Part shown: piece after piece, positions 12,745 to 20,953 of the stretch
Numbering within the stretch: the first letter of the stretch is position 1
How the letters are laid out: each line of letters starts with the position of its first letter
Assembly: GCA_030824555.1 (NCBI GenBank)
Contig: JAVBXK010000022.1
Span: 1-64,000, forward strand
From: a bacterium
Lineage (GTDB): Bacteria > Pseudomonadota > Gammaproteobacteria > Burkholderiales > Burkholderiaceae_C
Direction of reading: 5' to 3'
DNA length: 64,000 bases
Notes under the pieces: model-generated
Seen by the model: the letters and a program-made list of their open reading frames with translations, nothing else
What the model was told of the DNA's origin: nothing
Database searches by the model: none
Translations under genes and position numbers: made by a program

Positions 12745-14957
12745 ACCTGGCCGACGGGTACGAAGCAGTCTTGAAAGCCGCCATGGGTGGGGCGATGCCC
12801 GACCCAGAGCTGCGCGTGGATGAGTGGGCTGAAGAATTCATCAGCCTGCCCAAAAGCGCCGCCAAGCCCGGCCCCTTCCGCTTCGACCACGCCTACCCGG
12901 CCCGTCGCGTGCACCAGGCACTGTCTCCGTCAGACCCTTGCAAACGGGTGGTGGCACGCGTCGCCTCGCAGATGTTCAAGACCCAGACAGCCTTGAACTG
13001 GATCGGCAGCATCATCCACCGCAAGCCGCGCAACATCCTTGCGCTTGAACCCACCGACACCCTGGTCAAGCGCTTCAGCGCCCGCGTGTCCACCATGATC
13101 CGCAACACCCCTGTGCTGCGCGAACGGGTGTCTGCCAGCAAAAGCAGGGATGCGCGCAATACCGTCCAGGCCAAAGACTTCCAGGGCGATGCCACCCTGT
13201 ACATGAACACCGCCGGGTCGGCAGCCAATCTGGCCGAGGTGTCTGCCCCCTACATCTACGTCGACGAAATCGACCGCCTTGAACTCAACGTCGATGACGA
13301 AGGCGACCCAGTTGAACTGGCCGAAGCCCGCGCCACCCAGTTCGCCAACGATGCCAAGTTCTTCTACACCAGCAGCCCATCGCAACGCGGCCTGTCAAAA
13401 ATCGACGAACTGTTCGACATGGGCACCCGCGAGCACTACCACGTGCCGTGCCCACACTGCGGCCACCTGCACGAACTGGTGCTTGAAAACTTCCACTACC
13501 AGCGCGACCCAGACACCGGCTACATGGACCGCGCCTGGTTTGTCTGCCCAGACTGCGGCGCGGAAATTGACGAACACCACAAAACCACCATGCTGCCCGA
13601 CCAGGACGCTGGCGGCCAAGCCCGGTGGGTGGCCACCGCCGTAGGCGACGGCGAAACCGTCAGCTTCACCCTGTCAGCCTTCGTGATGCCCGTGGGTGCC
13701 ATCACCTGGCTCTCACTCGCCCGCCAATACGCCCGAGCCAAAGACCGCCTTTCCCGTGGCGACCACGAAGCCATGCGAGTGTTCTACAACACCCGCCTGG
13801 CCCTCAGCTACGACAACACCGAATCCACCACCACCGCCGACAAGCTGCGCGCCCGCGCCGAAAACTACCCTCTGCGGGTTGTGCCCGACCCAGCGCTGTT
13901 TTTGACCATGTCGGTCGACACCCAAACCACCCGGCTCGAATACCAAATTGAAGCCTGGGGGCCAGGCATGGAACACTGGGTCATCGACTACGGCAAAGCC
14001 TGGGGCTCGCCATCCGTACCATTCGGCGAACCCGGAAGCCCGTGGAACACCATCGACGAACTGCGCCGCACACCTCTGCTGCACGCCAGCGGTCGCGCCC
14101 TGGTCATCAGCGCCTACGGCATCGACGCAGGCGGTGGCAACACCCAAGACGTGTACAACTACGGTGCCACCCGCGTGGGCCTGCACTGCACCGTGCTGCA
14201 CGGCTCCAACCGGCCCAACCGGCCCATCATCAGCAGCAGCCCCAGCCGCGTTGACATCGACTGGGGCGGCGTCAAAACACCCGGCGGCGTAGAGCTGTGG
14301 GCAGTCGGCACCGACGTAGCCAAAGACTACTTGCTGCTGGACCGCATGAACCTTGTCGACGGCCCTGGTGCCATGCACTTCCCCAGCGGCATAGACCCCG
14401 AGTGGTTCGACCAGCTCGTGGCCGAACGCGTCAGCACCATCTACCGCAACGGCCGGGCCATGCGCCGATGGATCAACCCACCCGGCGTGCGCAACGAAGC
14501 CACTGACTTGACCGTTTACAACCTTGCCATCGCCTACAAACTGGGCCTGCACAAGCTGAGTGCGCTCGACTGGCGGGCGTGGCGCAACAAACTCATCCCA
14601 CCCAACCTCGACCTGTTTGCGCCCCAACCCGCGCTGCAGCCCGAGCCACTACCAGCCACACCCCAGCTACCGCCACCCGCACCGCAGCAGGCACCTGCGA
14701 CCGACACCCAAGACATCGCCCTGCAGCTCATGCAGCGCGAAATGCAGGTACGCCAGGGCACATCCGTTGAAAAACGGGTGCCATCGAGACCCAACACCAC
14801 AGCGGTGGATACGCCTACACGCCCGCCCGCATCACCCCAAGCCCCTGCAGCACAGGCCGCCACACCACCTGCGCAGCAGTTCCAGCCTATGCCACCGCCA
14901 AGCCGGGCACCCGCCCGCGTACTCGGTCGCAGAGTCGTCAACAGAGGAGGATATTGA
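12741..14957 (+). CDS. Terminase large subunit, lambda gpA family, 738 aa
   Basis: The length and sequence match GpA-type terminases. The ATPase domain has a degenerate Walker A region (VARVASQMFKTQT, about residues 73-85) and a Walker B (YIYVDEIDRLEL). Two CxxC pairs (CPHCGH and CPDCG) form the zinc-like knuckle commonly seen in this family. A nuclease domain follows (for example MSVDTQTTRLEYQIEAWGPG, VISAYGIDAGGGNTQ). The last 110 residues are Pro/Ala/Gln-rich and unusually long. The start is a GTG overlapping the small-subunit stop. It cuts and packages phage DNA into the prohead. Confidence 0.95.
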   Translation: MNLADGYEAVLKAAMGGAMPDPELRVDEWAEEFISLPKSAAKPGPFRFDHAYPARRVHQALSPSDPCKRVVARVASQMFKTQTALNWIGSIIHRKPRNILALEPTDTLVKRFSARVSTMIRNTPVLRERVSASKSRDARNTVQAKDFQGDATLYMNTAGSAANLAEVSAPYIYVDEIDRLELNVDDEGDPVELAEARATQFANDAKFFYTSSPSQRGLSKIDELFDMGTREHYHVPCPHCGHLHELVLENFHYQRDPDTGYMDRAWFVCPDCGAEIDEHHKTTMLPDQDAGGQARWVATAVGDGETVSFTLSAFVMPVGAITWLSLARQYARAKDRLSRGDHEAMRVFYNTRLALSYDNTESTTTADKLRARAENYPLRVVPDPALFLTMSVDTQTTRLEYQIEAWGPGMEHWVIDYGKAWGSPSVPFGEPGSPWNTIDELRRTPLLHASGRALVISAYGIDAGGGNTQDVYNYGATRVGLHCTVLHGSNRPNRPIISSSPSRVDIDWGGVKTPGGVELWAVGTDVAKDYLLLDRMNLVDGPGAMHFPSGIDPEWFDQLVAERVSTIYRNGRAMRRWINPPGVRNEATDLTVYNLAIAYKLGLHKLSALDWRAWRNKLIPPNLDLFAPQPALQPEPLPATPQLPPPAPQQAPATDTQDIALQLMQREMQVRQGTSVEKRVPSRPNTTAVDTPTRPPASPQAPAAQAATPPAQQFQPMPPPSRAPARVLGRRVVNRGGY

Positions 14958-14959
14958 CC

Positions 14960-15463
14960 ATGACCCACACCACCACCCAACCCGACAACGCCATGCAGTT
15001 TGCATCCGCAGCCCCCGAACCCGACACCACGGCCGAAGACGGCCTGTTAGACCTTGAAGACGGCGACCAACATGTGCACGAACTGTTCGAGGCCTGGGCC
15101 GAATGGCGCGCCACCCGCCGATACTTTGTGCCGCCCAGCGGTGGCGGCAACATCCTGGGCAAGCTGCGCGGAGCCACCCGCCCCAGCAGACCTGCACCCG
15201 ATGCCATCTGCAGCGCACAGATGGCCGCACTCAACCGCGCCATCAACGCACAGCCGCGCGACGCTGTGGACACACAGGTGTTCCTGCTGTACTACGTTGA
15301 CCGCGTGCGCAACATCAAAACCGTGGCGGACTTCCTTGGTATCAGCCGCCAGCACTTCTACCGGCTGCGGCACATGTTTGGGCGGCGCGTCATCATTGCG
15401 GCCAAACAGCTGGAGGCCGAGGAGCGGGCTGCTGGCGAGGGGTTGCCACACCTCAAAAAATAA
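14960..15463 (+). CDS. HTH protein, possible late regulator or antiterminator-like, 167 aa
   Basis: A GGAGGA ribosome site precedes the ATG at 14960. After an acidic N-terminus the C-terminal half contains VFLLYYVDRVRNIKTVADFL and GISRQHFYRLRHMFGRRVII, a sigma region 4-like helix-turn-helix also seen in phage antitermination Q-like and RinA-like proteins. Those usually lie before the terminase genes, whereas this one lies after the large subunit. It may regulate the late transcript. The family assignment is tentative. Confidence 0.5.
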   Translation: MTHTTTQPDNAMQFASAAPEPDTTAEDGLLDLEDGDQHVHELFEAWAEWRATRRYFVPPSGGGNILGKLRGATRPSRPAPDAICSAQMAALNRAINAQPRDAVDTQVFLLYYVDRVRNIKTVADFLGISRQHFYRLRHMFGRRVIIAAKQLEAEERAAGEGLPHLKK

Positions 15464-15492
15464 CCCACATCAGCCACCTGGAAGGCAAGCCC

Positions 15493-15678
15493 ATGCGCGT
15501 GGCCGTCATGAAGGCGCATGGTGGCCCCTCCTTCCGCATGCTGCTGGCCAGCCGCCAGCCGCCAGTCGCCAGCCGCCCGCCGCGCGAAGGGCAGGGCGCA
15601 TGGGCGCGGGCCATGTCAGAGGAATTTGCCGCACAACTGCTCCGGTTTGCCCGCCGCAATGCTGCGGCGACAGCCTGA
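15493..15678 (+). CDS. Possible 61-aa peptide, low confidence
   Basis: The ATG at 15493 opens MRVAVMKAHGGPSFRMLLAS, then passes through a tandem repeat that encodes RQPPVASRPPR and ends in an alanine-rich helix (EEFAAQLLRFARRNAAATA). The ends look protein-like but there is no clear ribosome site, and the middle is simple repeat. It could equally be spacer between the late module and the reversed moron gene. Confidence 0.3.
   Translation: MRVAVMKAHGGPSFRMLLASRQPPVASRPPREGQGAWARAMSEEFAAQLLRFARRNAAATA
15547..15581 (+). repeat. Five tandem 7-bp units
   Basis: GCCAGCC GCCAGCC GCCAGTC GCCAGCC GCCCGCC: five adjacent heptamers with two single-base variants. The 7-bp period shifts frame each unit, so the array is unlikely to be selected as protein and could change length by slippage. 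Confidence 0.8.
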
Positions 15679-15718
15679 ACCAGATGCATTCATCTGGTAC
15701 CACATAGTGCGACCCCGG

Positions 15719-16180
15719 TCAGCTGCGGAGATACACGCTCAGCAGTGTTTTTTCATCTGGGTCGAAATAGCACTCGGCAAGTCTTTCGCCCGCATACCCA
15801 CCGTAACTGTTTTTTGCATTCACCGTGACGTACCACGGGGCGACAGCGCGACGACGGCCACTCTCAAACGTCACGGCAATTGTTCGGGCTCCGCGAACAA
15901 TGGAGCGTATCTTGACGCTGTCAGGGTCTTTCCATGCTGGCTGCTCTCGTATGCCTCGTTCACACATGGCGCGCACTTCGGCATAACGCTCTGGCGCAAG
16001 GCTTTCCAGTGCGGGTTGCGGGATCGGCTGAGGCACTCCTGCCGCCTTGATTTCCTGGGCATCGGCACCGCAAGGTGTCTGGCTGAAGGTGCTCCCGCAC
16101 CGATAAAGCTTTTGTGCATGAGCGTCATGCGCAGCAGCAAAAACCAAGAATACGATCGTGGCAATTCGTGCCATGTTCAT
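15719..16180 (-). CDS. Secreted DUF4124-like moron protein, 153 aa
   Basis: A GGGAGG ribosome site supports the ATG at 16180. Residues 1-23 (MNMARIATIVFLVFAAAHDAHA) form a clear signal peptide with an AHA-Q cleavage site. The mature start QKLYRCGSTFSQTPCG has the two-cysteine layout of DUF4124-type periplasmic domains, and a later CERGIREQP and AECYFDP hold two more cysteines. It is transcribed against the late phage operon from its own promoter, so it fits a moron: a cargo gene expressed in the lysogen with an envelope function. Exact role unknown. Confidence 0.75.
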   Translation of the reverse strand: MNMARIATIVFLVFAAAHDAHAQKLYRCGSTFSQTPCGADAQEIKAAGVPQPIPQPALESLAPERYAEVRAMCERGIREQPAWKDPDSVKIRSIVRGARTIAVTFESGRRRAVAPWYVTVNAKNSYGGYAGERLAECYFDPDEKTLLSVYLRS

Positions 16181-16227
16181 CTGTGCCTCCCTGTCGTTGT
16201 GAAACAGAATATCAGAAAGGCACCTAT

Positions 16228-16256
16228 CCAATACACAAAGCAACACATCCCGTCAA
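16228..16256 (-). promoter_or_regulatory. Promoter for the secreted moron gene
   Basis: Leftward TTGACG (16256-16251), then 17 bp, then TATTGG (16233-16228), about 48 bp upstream of the ATG at 16180. The -35 is near-perfect, the -10 is weaker. Confidence 0.5.
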
Positions 16257-16266
16257 GTGCAAAGAT

Positions 16267-16284
16267 GTCACCTCCAGAGGTGAC
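16267..16284. promoter_or_regulatory. 18-bp perfect palindrome upstream of the moron promoter
   Basis: GTCACCTC CA GAGGTGAC ends 11 bp from the leftward -35 hexamer. The rightward side is followed by six A residues, so it is not a rightward terminator; leftward it lacks a good T-run. An operator is more likely. Confidence 0.45.
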
Positions 16285-16398
16285 AAAAAACCAGTTGAAA
16301 CCATGTGACACTTTGGCCCAAAATTGACCCCAATTCAGGTAGGTCTAGAAATTCCGCCTACCCGAAAACGCATACACCACAACCTCAGTTGTGAACTT

Positions 16399-16436
16399 GA
16401 GCCCCGGCCACCGAAAGGTGCCGGGGCTCTGCTTTT
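16399..16436 (+). terminator. Intrinsic terminator in the late operon, before the 245-aa gene
   Basis: GAGCCCCGGC/CACC-GAAA-GGTG/CCGGGGCTC forms a stem of about 13 bp with one bulged C and a GAAA loop, followed by TGCTTTT. It would stop transcripts from the terminase region unless antitermination operates. Confidence 0.7.
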
Positions 16437-16452
16437 GGGGCCTCAGAAACAC

Positions 16453-17190
16453 ATGCTCACCGTTCGAAAGACATCTGGCGACATTGCCGGTGTCATCGCC
16501 CACATACCGAACGTGCCACGCCGGGTCATACCCTACGCCGCGTCCACGGCGCTGACCAGGGTTGCCAAGCACGCCGCCACAAACGTGCTGCCGGGCGAAA
16601 TGCGCCAGTCCTTTCAGAACCCCGTGGCCTACACGCTGAACTCGCTGCGGGTAGAGCCGTCTACCGTGCAGACACTGAGCGCCCGCGTCATGGTCAAAAA
16701 CCAAGCCGCTGGTCGCCCACCACAAAACTACCTGCTGCCCGAGGTTGAAGGCGGCACGCGCGGCAAAAAAGGTTTGGAAGGGGCCCTGCGCTACCAGGGC
16801 ATTTTGCGCAGCGGCCAGTTTGCCGTGCCCGGCACTGGTGCCAGCCTTGACGCCAACGGCAACGTCAGCGGCGCACAGGTGCGCACCATCCTGTCGGCGC
16901 TGAAAAACATCCGGGGCGGTGTAGGTGCCAAAGGCCAGCGTGCCGGGCGTGGCCGCAAGTTGGCCAACGACCTGTTTGCAGGCAAACCCAACGGTGGCAA
17001 CCGGCCCGACGGCATCTGGCGGCGTGAAGGCAAGCGCCTGCGCATGCTATTCGTCTTCACCGACCGCGCCCCCACCTACAGCCAGCGCCTTGACTTCACT
17101 GGCACCGTTCAAAAGGTCGCACAGGACCGCTTCCGCCCCGAATTCGAACGCGCTGCTGCCGACATGCTCAAAAAAGGCCCACGCGCATGA
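16453..17190 (+). CDS. Phage head/neck or minor tail protein of unknown type, 245 aa
   Basis: The chosen ATG at 16453 begins MLTVRKTSGDIAGVIAHIPN, after the terminator. The first 90 residues contain a helical segment (RVIPYAASTALTRVAKHAAT) like that of minor tail protein Z or neck proteins, and a Gly/Lys/Arg-rich loop lies mid-protein (GGVGAKGQRAGRGRKLANDL). The stop overlaps the next start by ATGA. The protein is basic throughout. Its position between terminase and gpW differs from lambda, where gpZ follows the attachment gene, so I am unsure. Confidence 0.6.
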   Translation: MLTVRKTSGDIAGVIAHIPNVPRRVIPYAASTALTRVAKHAATNVLPGEMRQSFQNPVAYTLNSLRVEPSTVQTLSARVMVKNQAAGRPPQNYLLPEVEGGTRGKKGLEGALRYQGILRSGQFAVPGTGASLDANGNVSGAQVRTILSALKNIRGGVGAKGQRAGRGRKLANDLFAGKPNGGNRPDGIWRREGKRLRMLFVFTDRAPTYSQRLDFTGTVQKVAQDRFRPEFERAAADMLKKGPRA

Positions 17191-17426
17191 GCACCTACAC
17201 CGAACTGCTTGGTCGCAAGGCCAACTACCTGGCAGCTGAATCCAAAGCGCTGAAAGCACAGGAATACGCCATGGGGCAGGGCAGCACTGCCCGCCGCCTG
17301 GCAAACGCCAACCTGGCTGAAATCCGAGACGGCCTCAAGTATTTGGATACGCAAATCGCCAGGCACCCAGACAACCCCGCTGGCGCACGCCCAGCCATCC
17401 GGTTTAGTCGCCTCATCCCGCGCTGA
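17187..17426 (+). CDS. gpW-like head-tail joining protein, 79 aa
   Basis: The protein is helical (YTELLGRKANYLAAESKALK, then ANLAEIRDGLKYLDTQIARH), has the size of lambda gpW, and lies directly before the portal gene as gpW does. gpW seals packaged DNA at the head vertex. DUF6148-like proteins share this position and size, so the exact family is not settled. Confidence 0.6.
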   Translation: MSTYTELLGRKANYLAAESKALKAQEYAMGQGSTARRLANANLAEIRDGLKYLDTQIARHPDNPAGARPAIRFSRLIPR

Positions 17427-17434
17427 CTCACCCC

Positions 17435-19099
17435 ATGACCATCTCATTGCTTGACCGCGCGCTGCTGCCATTTGCACCCAAATTCGTTGCGGGCCGGGTG
17501 CGTGCGCGCATGCAGGTAGATGTGATGACAGGCATGTCCGCTGGCAGCCCCGGCCCAGGCGGCAGCGCCGGCGGCAGCGGTGCAGGCACCCGGCTGTGGA
17601 ATCCCTTTGCACGCGATGCCAAAGGCGACACACTCAAAGGCCTTCAAACCCAACGCGCCGCCGCCCGCGAGCTGTACCGCACCAACCCCATTGCAGCCGG
17701 TGCCATCAACACCGACGTGGAACGCGTGGTTGGCACTGGCTTGGCCTTTGTGTCAGCACCGCACCGTGGCGTGTTGGGCTGGTCAGACGACCAGGCACAG
17801 GCATGGAAGGCGCACACCCAGGCTGAATTCAGCCTTTGGGCCGACAGCACCCAGTGCGACTGGGCTGGCGAGCAAAACTTCTACGAAATTCAGGCGCTGG
17901 TCAAGAGAAGCGCCAAAACCAGTGGCGACTGCTTCACGCTCATGCCTATGGCAGAGCGCACGCGCATGCAGCCCTACGGCCTGCGCCTGCAAGTGATAGA
18001 GGCCGACCGCGTGGGCAACCCCATGGGCAGCGCCGACACCGACACCGTGTCTGGCGGCATCAAATTCGACAACGGCCGTCCCATTGCCGCCTACGTGTAC
18101 GACACACACCCCGGTGCCATCAACTGGCGCGGCAGCCGCTACAAGGGCGAGTGGATGCCGTTCGTGGGTGACACCGGTCGGCGGCACCTGCTGCACCACT
18201 ACCAAAAGCAGCGGCCTGACCAGCCACGCGGTGTGCCCTACCTGGCTCCGGTGATCGACCTCATCAAGCAAATTGGCCGCTTCACTGATGCAGAGGTCAA
18301 CGCAGCGGTGCTCAACTCGTTTTTCACCATCTTTTACGAGATGCCGGAAGGCGCTGTCGATCCGAATGCCGAAGCCGTAGAGCAGTCCAACCAGCTCTCT
18401 GGCGGGGCTGCCCCCAGTGCAGATTCAAGCGAGCTACGCGCCGGTAGAGCCATTGGCGATGGTCTTGAGGTCTACATGGACCCCGGCGTCAAAGCCAACT
18501 TTGCCGACCCAAAGCGCCCCAATCCGAACGCTGAAGGCTTCATCCACATGCTGGTGGGCCTCATTGGCATGGGCCTGGGCATCCCGCGCGAGCTGCTGCT
18601 GAAGCAGTTCAACAGCTCCTACTCAGCCAGCAAAGCCGCACTGCTGGACGCGTGGATTCACTTCCGCGTTGAGCGCGCCTGGACGGCGCTCAGCCTGTGC
18701 CAGCCCGTGGTCGAAACCTGGATGGCTGAAGCCGTGTTCCTGGGCCGCATCAAAGCCCCCGGCTTTTTTGCCGACCCCCTGCTGCGCTGGGCTTACACCC
18801 GCGCAGCCTGGCCGGGCGACAGCATGGGCAGCATCAACCCCAAAGACGAAGTGGCCGCATACACCGCCGCCATCGATGCCCGCCTCATGACCCGCGAGCG
18901 TGCCGAGTGGGAGCTGGGCGGCACCGACTGGAACGAATCCTTCGACCAGAAGCTTGCCGAACACAAACGCCTGGCCGCCAATGGCCTGCTGCCCGTGCCG
19001 AAGGCCGGTGCCGCTGCCCCACAAGCCACGTCAGCCAAGGTTGATGACACAGCAGATGACGCAGCCGCCGACGGCGACCAACCCGACTCAAAACCATGA
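17435..19099 (+). CDS. Phage portal protein, lambda gpB family, 554 aa
   Basis: The length matches lambda gpB (533 aa). Characteristic stretches include LQTQRAAARELYRTNPIAAG near the start, the clip/stem segments (LIKQIGRFTDAEVNAAVLNS and FFTIFYEMPEGAVDP), and a conserved LLLKQFNSSYSASKAALLDA. The C-terminal 40 residues are acidic and disordered. The portal forms the dodecameric ring through which DNA enters. The ATG at 17435 begins nine bases after the gpW-like stop, and the stop overlaps the protease start. Confidence 0.95.
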   Translation: MTISLLDRALLPFAPKFVAGRVRARMQVDVMTGMSAGSPGPGGSAGGSGAGTRLWNPFARDAKGDTLKGLQTQRAAARELYRTNPIAAGAINTDVERVVGTGLAFVSAPHRGVLGWSDDQAQAWKAHTQAEFSLWADSTQCDWAGEQNFYEIQALVKRSAKTSGDCFTLMPMAERTRMQPYGLRLQVIEADRVGNPMGSADTDTVSGGIKFDNGRPIAAYVYDTHPGAINWRGSRYKGEWMPFVGDTGRRHLLHHYQKQRPDQPRGVPYLAPVIDLIKQIGRFTDAEVNAAVLNSFFTIFYEMPEGAVDPNAEAVEQSNQLSGGAAPSADSSELRAGRAIGDGLEVYMDPGVKANFADPKRPNPNAEGFIHMLVGLIGMGLGIPRELLLKQFNSSYSASKAALLDAWIHFRVERAWTALSLCQPVVETWMAEAVFLGRIKAPGFFADPLLRWAYTRAAWPGDSMGSINPKDEVAAYTAAIDARLMTRERAEWELGGTDWNESFDQKLAEHKRLAANGLLPVPKAGAAAPQATSAKVDDTADDAAADGDQPDSKP

Positions 19100-20478
19100 T
19101 GCAGTACCCCCACCTGGCCGCGCGCGTGTTCAACACGCCGCTCATGGTTCACCCCGGCAAGCTCGATGCCCTGATTGCCGGCATGGGCGAGCGTTTGATG
19201 GGCCAGCGCATCCAGCTGCCAACCCACTTGCCAGCTGAGCTGGCCGCTGCCGCTGCCCACTTGCCCGCTGACATGTTCAGCACCCGGCGCGGCGAATGGC
19301 ATGACGACGGCTATGTGGTCACCGACGGCGTGGCCGTCATCCACGCCAGCGGCGCTTTGGTGCACCGCAGCCGGTTCGACATGGCCGACTGCACCAGCTT
19401 CATGGGCTACAACGAACTGACCCTACAGCGCGAATCCGCCATGGCCGACCCAGCTGTGCATGCCGTGCTGCAGGTCTTCGACTCTCCCGGCGGCGAAGTG
19501 GCAGGCGCGTTCGAATACGCCGACCGCGCCATGGCCCAGCGTGGCAAAAAGCCCATGTGGGCCATTGCCGACACCCTGGCCGCATCAGCCGCCTACCTGG
19601 GCGGCAGCGCGTTCGACCAACTGGCCGTGTCGCAGACCGGCTACGTGGGCTCCATTGGCGTGGTCATGCGGCATGTGGACATGTCGCGCCGCCTTGCCAG
19701 CGACGGCATCAGCGTCACACACATTTTTGCCGGTAGCCACAAGGTAGACGGCAACGCTTACGAACCACTTCCAAAAGACGTGCAGGCCAGCCTGCAGGAC
19801 GAAGTCAACGCCCTGTACGACCTGTTCGTGGCCGCCGTGGTGCGCCAAACCGGGCTCAGCGCAGCCGCCGTGCGCGCTACCCAGGCCCAAACCTACCGGG
19901 GCCAAGCCGGTGTTGACTTAGGCCTGGCCCACCGCGTGGCCACCACAGACCAACTCATTTCAGAACTGTCCGCACTTCGCGCGCGGACATACCCCGCCGG
20001 GCCGACCGCCCGCTCAACCACTGACAGCAAAGGAGCATCCATGTCAGGCACCCACCAGGGCGGTCCACAAACCGCCAGCACCCACCTCACCACCACAGCA
20101 CCAACCGGCGCAGCGTTCAACCAGGCCGACCTTGACGCCGCCCGCGCAGCAGGCCTGGCTCAAGGCTTGGCCCAAGGCCGCACCGAAGGCGCTGCCGCCG
20201 AGCGCGACCGCATTGCCGCCGTGCGCGCCCAAACCCTGCCGGGCCATGAAGCGCTGGTTGACAAGCTGGCAGCCGATGGCCAAACCACCGGCCCCCAAGC
20301 CGCCGCAGCCGTGCTGGCAGCAGAGCGCAACCTGCGCGAGACCCAAGCCCGCGCCGAAGTGAGCGACGCACCCAAAGCCGCCAAAAGTGCCGCCGCCCCC
20401 GATGCCAGCAAGCCGCCCAAGCGCCTGCCCAACGCATCGGCTGCGTATGACGCACTCAACCGCCGCGCAGCGGCCTGA
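19096..20478 (+). CDS. Prohead protease with C-terminal scaffold, lambda gpC-like S49 peptidase, 460 aa
   Basis: Residues 1-300 form an S49/SppA-type peptidase. The core has an oxyanion/strand GGEVAGAFEYADRAM, the nucleophile region ADTLAASAAYLGGSA and the downstream GSHKVDGN with the likely general-base lysine. From about residue 316 the chain becomes Ala/Gln-rich and helical, as in the capsid scaffold part of gpC. A separate ribosome site and ATG at 20041 sit at exactly that boundary. The protease matures the portal and scaffold during head assembly. Confidence 0.92.
   Translation: MMQYPHLAARVFNTPLMVHPGKLDALIAGMGERLMGQRIQLPTHLPAELAAAAAHLPADMFSTRRGEWHDDGYVVTDGVAVIHASGALVHRSRFDMADCTSFMGYNELTLQRESAMADPAVHAVLQVFDSPGGEVAGAFEYADRAMAQRGKKPMWAIADTLAASAAYLGGSAFDQLAVSQTGYVGSIGVVMRHVDMSRRLASDGISVTHIFAGSHKVDGNAYEPLPKDVQASLQDEVNALYDLFVAAVVRQTGLSAAAVRATQAQTYRGQAGVDLGLAHRVATTDQLISELSALRARTYPAGPTARSTTDSKGASMSGTHQGGPQTASTHLTTTAPTGAAFNQADLDAARAAGLAQGLAQGRTEGAAAERDRIAAVRAQTLPGHEALVDKLAADGQTTGPQAAAAVLAAERNLRETQARAEVSDAPKAAKSAAAPDASKPPKRLPNASAAYDALNRRAAA
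20041..20478 (+). CDS. Nu3-like scaffold protein, in-frame internal start, 145 aa
   Basis: An AAAGGAG ribosome site lies six bases before the ATG at 20041, inside and in frame with the protease gene. The product, starting MSGTHQGGPQTASTHLT, is Ala/Gln-rich and helical (QADLDAARAAGLAQGLAQGR), with the composition of phage scaffolds. In lambda, Nu3 is made the same way from within gene C. The scaffold shapes the prohead and is then removed. Confidence 0.72.
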   Translation: MSGTHQGGPQTASTHLTTTAPTGAAFNQADLDAARAAGLAQGLAQGRTEGAAAERDRIAAVRAQTLPGHEALVDKLAADGQTTGPQAAAAVLAAERNLRETQARAEVSDAPKAAKSAAAPDASKPPKRLPNASAAYDALNRRAAA

Positions 20479-20509
20479 CCCCACCCTTACCTGAAAGGCC
20501 ACTCACACC

Positions 20510-20890
20510 ATGACCGCAAAAACCGACCACCTGGGCACGGGCGCATTCCTCAAAAGCGAAGGCCCCGGCCACATCTCGCGTGACCCCATCGTCATCGCCA
20601 GCGGCACCGGCATCGTGCTGGCAGGCACCGTGCTGGGCAAAGTCACCGCCAGCGGCGAATACGCGCTGTACAACGACGACGGCGGCGCGTCTGACGATGG
20701 CACGCGCACTGCAGCCGCCATCCTCTACGCCGACGTGGACGCCACCAGTGCCGCAGTGTCCGCCGTGGGCATCACCCGCCTGGCAGAGGTGTGGACAGAC
20801 CGCCTCGTTTGGGGTGCTGGTGTGACCACTCCCACCGAAAAAACCAACGGCCTGGCCGACCTGGCCGCCAAGTTCGTCATTGCCCGCTGA
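20510..20890 (+). CDS. Head decoration protein, lambda gpD family, 126 aa
   Basis: The protein is mostly beta strand with a helical finish (for example GTGAFLKSEGPGHISRDPIV, VIASGTGIVLAGTVLGKVTA, AAAILYADVDATSAAVSAVG). Its size (gpD is 110 aa) and place directly after the scaffold and before the major capsid gene are diagnostic. It trimerises on the expanded head to stabilise it. The ribosome site is CTGAAAGG. Confidence 0.88.
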   Translation: MTAKTDHLGTGAFLKSEGPGHISRDPIVIASGTGIVLAGTVLGKVTASGEYALYNDDGGASDDGTRTAAAILYADVDATSAAVSAVGITRLAEVWTDRLVWGAGVTTPTEKTNGLADLAAKFVIAR

Positions 20891-20953
20891 TCAACCCACC
20901 TGATCAACCGCTGACCTCACAAACACCACACAAACCCCTGAAAGGACACCCCC

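Noticed and set aside
16267-16284. Terminator at the 18-bp palindrome
   Set aside because: No T-run follows on either strand in the right place; an operator is the better reading.
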